The notes below the pieces were generated by a model. It was not told where the DNA came from. It saw only the letters and a list, made by a program, of their open reading frames with translations, and made no database searches. Source: an uncultured Burkholderiales bacterium (GTDB lineage: Bacteria > Pseudomonadota > Gammaproteobacteria > Burkholderiales > Burkholderiaceae_C). From it: a DNA stretch of 14,444 nucleotides. Both the position numbers and the translations under genes were made by a program. Of this stretch, positions 9,095 to 14,444 are shown one piece after another; positions within the stretch are counted from its first letter, which is position 1; each line of letters opens with the position of its first letter. The stretch covers positions 1 to 14,444 of the forward strand of contig CAIYFE010000246.1 in the NCBI GenBank assembly GCA_903925445.1, given 5' to 3'.

Positions 9095-9654
9095 CGTTTG
9101 GATTTTGCCGCTGTTTTGGCGCTGGCTCGCGGCGCACTGCGCGTTGCACTGGGTTTGCGTGGGGCTTTTTTCGCAGCCTGCGACGTGGTCTTGCTGGCAG
9201 GGGCGTGCGCTGCCGCGCTATGCGCCAAATCGTTCATGGTTTTGCTGGCAATGTGCTGGAACTGCTCGGTCAACGCGCCCCACCAATGCGAAGGATCAAT
9301 TGGGGCGGCGGCTGGTTGAGGCTCTTCTTGCGCAGGGGCTTGCGGCTCCACGGGTTTGATCTTGAGCGATTCGGCCATTTCGGTGAAGCTCAAGTTCATG
9401 CCTTTGAGCGTCTCCAAGGTCATGCGCTGAACTTCCATGGCTTGGATGGTGGCGCCCACGGCTTTGGTGTTTTGATCCAACCAAAAATGCACCGTCTTGA
9501 GCTCTTGAATGCGCTTTTCCAACTCTTGCGGATCCAGCGTTGGCGCCACCCAACCGCTGGCTGGCGAGGTTGCATTGCCTGCTGCGCCGGGGGTGAGACT
9601 TTTTAAAAAATCAAACCCCGGGACAAATTTGGTGAAATCAAAAGCGTTGCTCAT
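9091..9654 (-). CDS. phaM: PhaM-family polyhydroxyalkanoate granule regulatory protein
   Basis: PhaM-type proteins of betaproteobacteria bind PHA synthase and the nucleoid and help distribute storage granules between daughter cells. This 187-residue product has an N-terminal FDF/GFDFLKSL segment, the conserved core WVAPTLDPQELEKRIQEL and on through HFWLDQNTKAVGATIQAMEVQRMTLETLKGMN (35-87), a Pro/Ala linker (about 102-120), and a basic Ala/Lys/Arg/Pro-rich tail (about 160-187, AAKKAPRKPSATRSAP) like the histone-like DNA-binding tail of PhaM. The ATG at 9654 has a perfect AAGGAG 6 bases upstream (9666-9661). The open frame continues 9 codons further, but without such a site. The gene overlaps the FIST gene by 4 bases. 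The symbol is given by family resemblance. Confidence 0.82.
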   Translation of the reverse strand: MSNAFDFTKFVPGFDFLKSLTPGAAGNATSPASGWVAPTLDPQELEKRIQELKTVHFWLDQNTKAVGATIQAMEVQRMTLETLKGMNLSFTEMAESLKIKPVEPQAPAQEEPQPAAAPIDPSHWWGALTEQFQHIASKTMNDLAHSAAAHAPASKTTSQAAKKAPRKPSATRSAPRASAKTAAKSKR

Positions 9655-9694
9655 CAAAAGCTCCTTGTGTAGTTGCCCCAATTACACCAAAGCC

Positions 9695-9711
9695 CAGCAA
9701 ACAGTTTGCTG
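9695..9711. promoter_or_regulatory. 17-bp perfect palindrome between PCuAC and phaM genes
   Basis: CAGCAAACAGTTTGCTG is perfectly symmetric: 8-bp arms around a central A. It lies 10 bases after the PCuAC stop (9722) and 40 bases before the phaM start. As RNA on the - strand it would form a hairpin with a 3-base loop followed by GGGCTTTGG, a poor T-tract, so it may be a weak terminator of the upstream gene. Its symmetry would equally suit a repressor dimer site controlling phaM-FIST. Confidence 0.4.
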
Positions 9712-9721
9712 ACAAACGCAA

Positions 9722-10189
9722 TCAGTGCATGTGCTCGTGCATCATGCCCGAGGCTTCAGCGGGCGGCTGCTGCGCCACTTTGGCTTGGACGGTTTGGGTG
9801 AATTTTTTCCCCTTGGCGTCTTGAAAGGTCAAGACCAAGGCCAAGTTGGCATCTTTTTGCAAGGGTGTTTTCAAGTCCATGAGCATGAGGTGATAACCCC
9901 CAGGTTTGAGTGCCACCGCTTGGCCTGCGGGCAAATCAAGCGCCGCAACGGGCGCCATTTTCATGACGTTGTCTTGCATTGTCATTTCATGAATTTGCGC
10001 CAGCCCCGCGGCTTGTGTGCTGACGCTGACAAGTTTGAGGGGTTGATCGGCGGTCAAGGTCATGAACGCGCCGGAGGCTTTTTGGCCCTGCACAGTGGCT
10101 CTGGCCCAGGCATCGCTGACCGTCACGGTTTGCGCCCATGCCACGCCGCAAAGCAGCGCCAATGCGCCGATAAAAATTTTGGTTTTCAT
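9722..10189 (-). CDS. Periplasmic copper chaperone PCuAC (DUF461 family)
   Basis: PCuAC proteins carry Cu(I) in the periplasm and help metallate the CuA/CuB sites of cytochrome oxidases. The 155-residue precursor has a signal peptide (1-19, MKTKIF then a hydrophobic core, AWA before Q20). The Cu(I)-binding signature H-X10-M-X21-H-X-M is met exactly: H67, M78, H100 and M102. The C-terminus ends MMHEHMH, an extra His/Met-rich metal-binding tail. The ATG at 10189 has AGGA 8 bases upstream. A longer frame begins at a TTG (10207), which would place extra charged residues before the signal peptide and is rejected. It follows the crotonase gene by 30 bases. No Sco or oxidase gene is nearby. Confidence 0.9.
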   Translation of the reverse strand: MKTKIFIGALALLCGVAWAQTVTVSDAWARATVQGQKASGAFMTLTADQPLKLVSVSTQAAGLAQIHEMTMQDNVMKMAPVAALDLPAGQAVALKPGGYHLMLMDLKTPLQKDANLALVLTFQDAKGKKFTQTVQAKVAQQPPAEASGMMHEHMH

Positions 10190-10219
10190 AAATTTCCTGT
10201 TTTTCAAATGAGGGTCGAT

Positions 10220-11038
10220 TCAAAGGTAATTGGGTGCGCGTCGCTCCCGCAACGACGCCACGCCTTCGCGCACATCGGGTCCGGCAAAGCCCATGAACTC
10301 CAGCGCCAACGAGGTGTCAAAGGCTGGCCCCGCTTGGCGTAGCCAATTGTTCAAGGCGTACTTGGTCCAGCGGATGGCGGTTTGGCTGCCCTGGGCGAGT
10401 TTGTCCGCCACCTCGTAGGCTTTGGGGAGCAGCTGATCGTCGTCGACCGCCAGCGACACCAAGCCAATGCGTTCGGCTTCTTCGCCGCTCACGGGTTCGC
10501 ACAGCATCAAGTAATACTTGGACTTGGCCATGCCGCACAACAGCGGCCAAATGATCGCTGCATGATCGCCTGCGGCCACGCCCAAACGGGTATGGCCATC
10601 CACAATTTTTGCGGTTTTGCTGGCGATTGAAATGTCTGCCAACAAGCCCGCCACCAAACCCGCGCCCACTGCGGGGCCGTGCATGGCGCTGACGATGGGT
10701 TTGTTGCAGTTGATGACGTTGTAGACCAAGTCCCGCGCCTCTTTCCAAACCCGGCTGCGCACTTCGAAATCCTGCGCCATGTCTTGCACCAAAGCCAAAT
10801 CGCCGCCGCCCGAAAAACCCATGCCTTCGCCGCGCAAGACGGCGCAACGCACGCTGTCATCGCGGCCAATGTCGCGCCAAATTTCGCTCAATTCCCAATG
10901 CCCTTCATGACCTGCGGTGGGCAATTTGCCGTTGCCGCTGACTTTCATTTGCAAGTCGATCACGCTGTTGTTGGGGCCTCGGCGCGTGATGTTGAAGGTT
11001 TGGTAGCGGCTGTAGTCCACGGTGTTGGTTGGCGTCAT
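10220..11038 (-). CDS. Enoyl-CoA hydratase/isomerase (crotonase) family protein, atypical active site
   Basis: A crotonase-fold protein of 272 residues. The oxyanion-hole elements are present: GFSGGGDL at 74-81 and HGPAVGAG at 120-127. The typical C-terminal region MLCEPVSGEEAERIGLVSLAVDD follows. By ungapped comparison with rat mitochondrial enoyl-CoA hydratase, the two catalytic glutamates (E144, E164) fall on V129 and H149, so standard hydration chemistry is doubtful. The segment GHTRLGVAAGDHAA (148-161) has Asp158 and His159 that could serve instead. It may be a decarboxylase, hydrolase, isomerase or dehydratase of CoA esters. The ATG at 11038 has AAGGA 8 bases upstream. It is the first gene of a - strand run leading to PCuAC, phaM and FIST; the function of that combination is not obvious. 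Confidence 0.85.
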   Translation of the reverse strand: MTPTNTVDYSRYQTFNITRRGPNNSVIDLQMKVSGNGKLPTAGHEGHWELSEIWRDIGRDDSVRCAVLRGEGMGFSGGGDLALVQDMAQDFEVRSRVWKEARDLVYNVINCNKPIVSAMHGPAVGAGLVAGLLADISIASKTAKIVDGHTRLGVAAGDHAAIIWPLLCGMAKSKYYLMLCEPVSGEEAERIGLVSLAVDDDQLLPKAYEVADKLAQGSQTAIRWTKYALNNWLRQAGPAFDTSLALEFMGFAGPDVREGVASLRERRAPNYL

Positions 11039-11137
11039 GTCTATTTCCTTGCTTGCATTGTCGGGGGATTCATCCGCTGAGCCGCTTGCCGCAGTGGCGA
11101 CATGGCGGCAGGCTGGGCTGCGCTATCCTGAGCAGCT
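11039..11137. promoter_or_regulatory. Divergent intergenic region between crotonase and VOC genes
   Basis: These 99 bases must carry promoters in both directions. Toward the VOC gene, TATCCT at 11124-11129 resembles a -10 box and ends only 8 bases before the ATG at 11138. No -35 box is well placed. Such spacing would give a leaderless or nearly leaderless message, in line with the weak ribosome-binding site there. A short inverted repeat TGCCGC/GCGGCA (11087-11092 and 11105-11110) is present but could be chance. Confidence 0.35.
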
Positions 11138-11551
11138 ATGCGCAGCCTGTTTCATTTTGCCTTCAACGTCACCGATCTGGATGTCGCGCGTCGCTTTTAC
11201 GGCGATGTGCTGGGCTGCGCGGAAGGTCGCAGCACCGACACCTGGGTGGACTTTGACTTTTACGACCACCAGATTTCACTCCATTTGGGCGAGCCCCTAC
11301 GCACCCAAAACACCGGCCACGTGGACGGCAAGTTGGTGCCCATGCCGCATTTTGGTTTGGTGTTGAAGTTGAGCGACTGGCAAGCCATGGCCGAGCGACT
11401 CAAGCGCGCGGGGCAAGTGTTTGTGTTGGAGCCGCACCAGCGCTTTGCCGGTCAACCCGGCGAGCAATGGACGATGTTTTTTCTAGATCCATTTGGCAAC
11501 CCCTTGGAGATCAAGGGCTTGGCCAACTTAGACACGCTCTACGGCGCTTAG
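11138..11551 (+). CDS. VOC superfamily metalloprotein (glyoxalase/dioxygenase-like)
   Basis: A small 137-residue vicinal-oxygen-chelate protein with two beta-alpha-beta-beta-beta modules. Candidate metal ligands in the expected places are H6 (FHFAFNV), H71 (PHFGLVL) and E124 (GNPLEIKG), giving a 2-His-1-Glu site. The segment RFYGDVLGC near 19-27 is the usual helix of module 1, and GEQWTMFFLDPFGNPLEIK (108-126) is the classic C-terminal VOC strand. Substrate cannot be told from sequence; glyoxalase-like, extradiol-dioxygenase-like and antibiotic-resistance members all share this fold. The start has at most a weak GAGCAG ribosome-binding site. Its TAG stop overlaps the stop of the convergent FAH-family gene (11548-11551), so the two messages are complementary at their 3' ends. 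Confidence 0.88.
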   Translation: MRSLFHFAFNVTDLDVARRFYGDVLGCAEGRSTDTWVDFDFYDHQISLHLGEPLRTQNTGHVDGKLVPMPHFGLVLKLSDWQAMAERLKRAGQVFVLEPHQRFAGQPGEQWTMFFLDPFGNPLEIKGLANLDTLYGA

Positions 11552-12558
11552 GCGTGGGGTGCAGCGATTTTTTGATCGATCGCACCAAACACACTTTGGC
11601 CGTCCTTGCCCTTCATTTCGATGCGAATGGTGTCGCCGTACTTCATGAATTCGGTGCTGGGTTTGCCATCCAAGATGGTTTCGATGGCGCGTTTTTCGGC
11701 GATGCAGCTGTAGCCTTTGGGCCATTCTTTTTTGCCATTGACTTCGGTGCCTTGGTTGCTCACCGTGCCACTTCCGACAATGGAGCCCGATCGCACGTTG
11801 CGGGTTTTGCAAATGTGGGCAATGAGTTGACCAAAATGAAAGGTCATCTCAGGCCCAGCCTCGCACATGCCAACCTTGCGCCCATTCCAAGTCGATTGCA
11901 TGGTCAGGTGAACGCGCCCGCTGTCCCAGGCGTCGCCCAATTCATCCAAGGTCACGGCCACCGGGCTAAAGGCCGTGGCGGGCTTGCTTTGAAAGAAACC
12001 AAAGCCTTTGGCCAATTCGTTGGGAATCAAGTTGCGCAGCGACACATCGTTGGCCAGCATGACCAAACGGATGCCTTGCAGCGCTTCTTCGGGGGTGGCC
12101 TGCATGGGCACATCACCGGTGATGACGGCCAACTCGGCCTCAAAGTCGATGCCAAACGCTTCGCTGGGGCACACCACATCGTCTTGCGCGCCCAAAAAAT
12201 CGTCGCTGCCGCCTTGGTACATCAAGGGGTCGGCGTAAAAACTTGGCGGCACCTCCGAACTTCTGGCCGCACGCACCAACTCCACATGGTTGATGTAGGC
12301 CGAACCATCGGCCCATTGGTAAGCGCGTGGCAGAGGCGCCATGCACAAAGCAGGATCGAAGGCAAACGCATGACGCGCTTTGCCGTTGTTGAGCGTGTCG
12401 TACAGATCTTGCAGCTGCGGCGCGATGAATCCCCAATCGTCCAGCGCTTGTTGCAAACGCGAGGCAATACCCGTCGCATAATGTGCAGTTGTCAAGTCGC
12501 GTGAGACGACCACCAACTGTCCGTCGCGTGATCCGTCTTTGTAGGTCGCAAGCTTCAT
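11548..12558 (-). CDS. Fumarylacetoacetate hydrolase (FAH) family protein
   Basis: FAH-fold enzymes use a divalent metal to cleave C-C bonds or tautomerise/decarboxylate beta-diketo acids in tyrosine and aromatic breakdown. The 336-residue product carries the metal-binding acidic residues E140 and E142 (DFEAEL) and D171 (LANDVSLRN), a conserved lysine K192 (FFQSKPATAFSP) and the Gly-rich GSGTVSNQG at 262-270. The N-terminal about 100 residues form the extra domain seen in longer members, so fumarylacetoacetase is plausible, but fumarylpyruvate hydrolase or a 2-keto-4-pentenoate-type enzyme cannot be excluded. The ATG at 12558 has a perfect AAGGAG 6 bases upstream; the frame runs 27 codons further without support. 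It is divergent from an IclR regulator that probably controls it. Confidence 0.9.
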   Translation of the reverse strand: MKLATYKDGSRDGQLVVVSRDLTTAHYATGIASRLQQALDDWGFIAPQLQDLYDTLNNGKARHAFAFDPALCMAPLPRAYQWADGSAYINHVELVRAARSSEVPPSFYADPLMYQGGSDDFLGAQDDVVCPSEAFGIDFEAELAVITGDVPMQATPEEALQGIRLVMLANDVSLRNLIPNELAKGFGFFQSKPATAFSPVAVTLDELGDAWDSGRVHLTMQSTWNGRKVGMCEAGPEMTFHFGQLIAHICKTRNVRSGSIVGSGTVSNQGTEVNGKKEWPKGYSCIAEKRAIETILDGKPSTEFMKYGDTIRIEMKGKDGQSVFGAIDQKIAAPHA

Positions 12559-12654
12559 GTGTGTCTCCTTGAGTGCGCTGTGGCGAAAAATTACGCATCG
12601 ATAAATCAGTTTACCTAAACGTAATTCTATAAGATACAAGCTCTACCCCATCCG
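12559..12654. promoter_or_regulatory. FAH/IclR divergent promoter region with nested palindromes
   Basis: These 96 bases separate the FAH gene from its likely regulator and are markedly more AT-rich than the flanking genes. Two dyads are visible. One is a 7-bp inverted repeat, AATTACG (12589-12595) and CGTAATT (12620-12626). The other is the compact GTTTA-CC-TAAAC (12609-12620). TATAAG at 12628-12633 could be the -10 of the IclR gene; no good -35 partner was found. The layout fits an IclR-type operator placed between divergent promoters, but that is inferred from position and symmetry only. Confidence 0.5.
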
Positions 12655-13428
12655 ATGACCATGAAAGAACGCGCAGGCATCCAATCCGTTGAAGTCGGTT
12701 TTGAACTTCTCCAAGTCCTCTCCCAAGCCGAAGGGCCGTTGATGCTGCGCGATCTTGCAGCCTTGGCGGGCATGAGCGCCGCCAAGGCACACCGCTACTT
12801 GGTCAGCTTTCAGCGCCTTGGCTTGGTCACCCAAGACAGCGCCACCACGCGCTACGACTTGGGCGCCAGCGCGCTCAAGCTGGGATTGGCCGCGCTATCG
12901 CGGCTGGACCCTGTCAAGCTGGCGCGCGAGCGCGTGCCCGAGTTGATGTCCACCATTGGCCACACCGTGGCTTTGGCCGTTTGGGGCAACCAAGGCCCCA
13001 CCATCGTGCACTGGCAAGAGTCGCCCCACGCCATGTCGGTGCTGCGCTTGGGCGATGTGATGCCGCTGCTGTCTTCTGCCACCGGACGCTGCTTTGCCGC
13101 CTTCATGCCACGCGATTTGGTTGCGCCGATGATCAAAGCCGAGCTGGCCAGCGCGCAAAAAATCAAGCGCGCCGACATCCCGCACAACCCGACCCAAGTC
13201 AAAGCCCTGCTGGATGAGGTGCGCGAACAAGGCATTGCCCGCGTGGTGGATTCCTTGCTGCCCGGGGTGGTGGGCTTTTGCGCGCCGGTGTTCGATTCAG
13301 ACGGCCATTTGGCCTTGGGCATGGTGTCGCTGGGCCCCGCCTCCAGTTTTGACGCCAGCTGGCAAGGCCACCCAGCCAGCCAATTGCGCCTGGCAGCCGC
13401 GCAACTGAGCCGCGATTTGGGGCATTGA
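12655..13428 (+). CDS. IclR-family transcriptional regulator
   Basis: IclR proteins are dimeric regulators, often controlling aromatic or carbon-source degradation genes next door. The 257-residue protein has an N-terminal winged helix-turn-helix (about 8-70, with LRDLAALAGMSAAKAHRYLVSF at 31-52) and a C-terminal effector-binding domain (about 85-250). That domain shows the family patterns SSATGRCFAAF at 140-150 and GFCAPVFDSDGHLALGMVSL at 207-226. No ribosome-binding site precedes the ATG at 12655. A second in-frame ATG at 12661 is almost as likely, and both give the same domains. It is divergent from the FAH-family gene, the most probable target, and 15 bases ahead of the DUF3108 gene on the same strand. 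Confidence 0.93.
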   Translation: MTMKERAGIQSVEVGFELLQVLSQAEGPLMLRDLAALAGMSAAKAHRYLVSFQRLGLVTQDSATTRYDLGASALKLGLAALSRLDPVKLARERVPELMSTIGHTVALAVWGNQGPTIVHWQESPHAMSVLRLGDVMPLLSSATGRCFAAFMPRDLVAPMIKAELASAQKIKRADIPHNPTQVKALLDEVREQGIARVVDSLLPGVVGFCAPVFDSDGHLALGMVSLGPASSFDASWQGHPASQLRLAAAQLSRDLGH

Positions 13429-13443
13429 TCGCCCGCGTTGACG

Positions 13444-14444
13444 ATGCGCCAACCCCACACCCATTTGCGCCCCTTGCCTGCCTTGCTGCTGCTGGGCGCC
13501 GTGCTGGGTCTTCATCTTTGGCTTTTGAGCGGCGCCGACTTGCACTGGCAAGCCAAGCCCGCCACCGAGGGCGAAACCTTGCGTTTTGAGACACGGCACA
13601 TCGCGCCTGAACCTCAGCCAGCGCCCACGCCCATTCGTCCCCCAGCCCCCTCCAGCAGCGCCAAAGCAACACCCCAATTGCCTGCCCGCGAAGCAGCGCT
13701 GGTCCCTCAAGAAGAACTCAGCCCACCCCCACCGGCTGTGACCGAACCCGTGTCCTTGCCCGAGCGCAGCGCATCGGCGGTCGATTTGCCACCGTTCAAC
13801 CGCACGCAGCCTGAATCTGCCAGCAACAAAGAAATCACGCGCTTTGCAGTGCCTGCGCCAGCTTTGCTCAAGTACGACGTCAACGGCATTGCCAAGGGCT
13901 TCAACTACCTTGCTTGGGGTGAATTGCTGTGGAAACCCACCGAATCGTCGTATGAAGCGCGGCTTGAGATTGGCGCTTTTTTATTCGGTTCTCGCGTCCA
14001 AACCAGCCGTGGCGCCTTGAGCGATGAAGGGCTGTTGCCCGAGCGCTTCGGTGACAAAACCCGCAGCGAGTTGGCGGCTCACTTTCAGCGGGACAAGGGC
14101 ATCATCAGCTTCAGCGCCAACTCGCCCGATGCGCCGCTGCTCAAAGGGGCCCAAGACCGCTTGAGCGTTGTTTTGCAGCTCAGCGCCTTGCTGGCCGGCG
14201 ACCCCACGCGGTATCCGGCGGGCACGGTGTTGTCGTTTCAAACCGTGTCCCAGCGCGAGGCCGAAGTTTGGCAATTCGCGGTCGACAAAGAAGAAATGCT
14301 GGATTTGCCCATGGGTCGCATGCCCGCCATCAAGCTCACGCGCACACCGCGCCGTGAGTTTGACCAGCGCGTTGAGCTGTGGTTTGCGCCACAAATGGCG
14401 TATTTGCCCGTTCGCATCCGAATCACCAACGCCAACGGCGACGC
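13444..14444 (+). CDS. DUF3108 protein with TonB-like N-terminus (3' end cut by window)
   Basis: Continuous reading from ATG at 13444 to the window end gives 333 codons without a stop, so the C-terminus is missing. The N-terminus has a short cytoplasmic part, one membrane segment (about 12-29, PALLLLGAVLGLHLWLLS) and a Pro/Ala-rich stretch (about 55-105), an arrangement reminiscent of TonB energy transducers. A globular part from about 140 (LLKYDVNGIAKGFNYLAWGELLW) to the end matches the DUF3108 domain as I know it from betaproteobacteria, with GVLSFQ-like and WQFAVDKEEMLDLPMG segments. No clear Shine-Dalgarno sequence is present; the gene lies 15 bases after the IclR stop and may be read from the same message. 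The role of DUF3108 is unknown, probably in the envelope. Confidence 0.82.
   Translation, partial: MRQPHTHLRPLPALLLLGAVLGLHLWLLSGADLHWQAKPATEGETLRFETRHIAPEPQPAPTPIRPPAPSSSAKATPQLPAREAALVPQEELSPPPPAVTEPVSLPERSASAVDLPPFNRTQPESASNKEITRFAVPAPALLKYDVNGIAKGFNYLAWGELLWKPTESSYEARLEIGAFLFGSRVQTSRGALSDEGLLPERFGDKTRSELAAHFQRDKGIISFSANSPDAPLLKGAQDRLSVVLQLSALLAGDPTRYPAGTVLSFQTVSQREAEVWQFAVDKEEMLDLPMGRMPAIKLTRTPRREFDQRVELWFAPQMAYLPVRIRITNANGD

Noticed and set aside
9655..9681. A nine-residue longer start for the PhaM-like protein
   Set aside because: The ATG at 9654 has AAGGAG at ideal spacing, while the longer form would start upstream of that site on a non-ATG codon.
11087..11110. Short TGCCGC/GCGGCA inverted repeat as an operator
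   Set aside because: Only 6 bp per arm in GC-rich DNA, which is common by chance; mentioned in the intergenic entry but not claimed.
7835..14444. A defence, mobile or secretion system hidden in the second half
   Set aside because: All gene-sized frames there match metabolic, regulatory or envelope families; no transposase, integrase, nuclease, toxin-antitoxin pair, att-like repeat or array was visible.

Overview
The window looks like an ordinary stretch of chromosome from a betaproteobacterium of the Burkholderiales, most likely the family Comamonadaceae (Limnohabitans, Rhodoferax or Polaromonas-like). This rests on recognisable protein sequences (a PhaM-family granule protein, a DUF3108 protein with a TonB-like N-terminus, a DctA of the proteobacterial type), on the recG-oxyR-ubiA and queA-tgt groupings, and on moderately GC-rich DNA that uses TTG leucine codons heavily. 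The taxon is an inference. I saw no rRNA, tRNA, insertion sequence, phage gene or CRISPR array.

Layout. Positions 1-54 hold the lysine-rich end of an unidentified + strand gene, closed by a strong bidirectional hairpin terminator (70-101). On the - strand, recG (4120-1994), oxyR (1989-1030) and ubiA (1023-118) form a tight unit with gaps of 4 and 6 bases. It joins recombination and fork rescue, peroxide sensing, and the ubiquinone prenylation step. Divergent from recG, queA and tgt (4210-6445) overlap by 14 bases and encode two steps of queuosine tRNA modification. After a hairpin-rich gap comes dctA (6536-7813), a C4-dicarboxylate symporter.

From 7835 to 11038 four genes lie head to tail on the - strand, transcribed in this order: a crotonase-fold protein without the usual catalytic glutamates, a periplasmic PCuAC copper chaperone, a PhaM-family polyhydroxyalkanoate granule protein, and a FIST sensor-domain protein. 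The last two overlap by ATGA and are almost certainly co-translated. A divergent VOC metalloprotein (11138-11551) runs into the 3' end of a fumarylacetoacetate-hydrolase-family gene (12558-11548), their stop codons overlapping. That hydrolase is divergent from an IclR regulator (12655-13428), with palindromes between them, which suggests a locally regulated aromatic or tyrosine catabolic step. The IclR gene is followed 15 bases later by a DUF3108 protein with a TonB-like N-terminus that runs off the end.

I found no convincing new multi-gene system. The leads most worth checking are the PhaM-FIST gene pair, the crotonase with V and H in place of the catalytic glutamates, the IclR/FAH operator region, and the short zinc-site insertion in Tgt.
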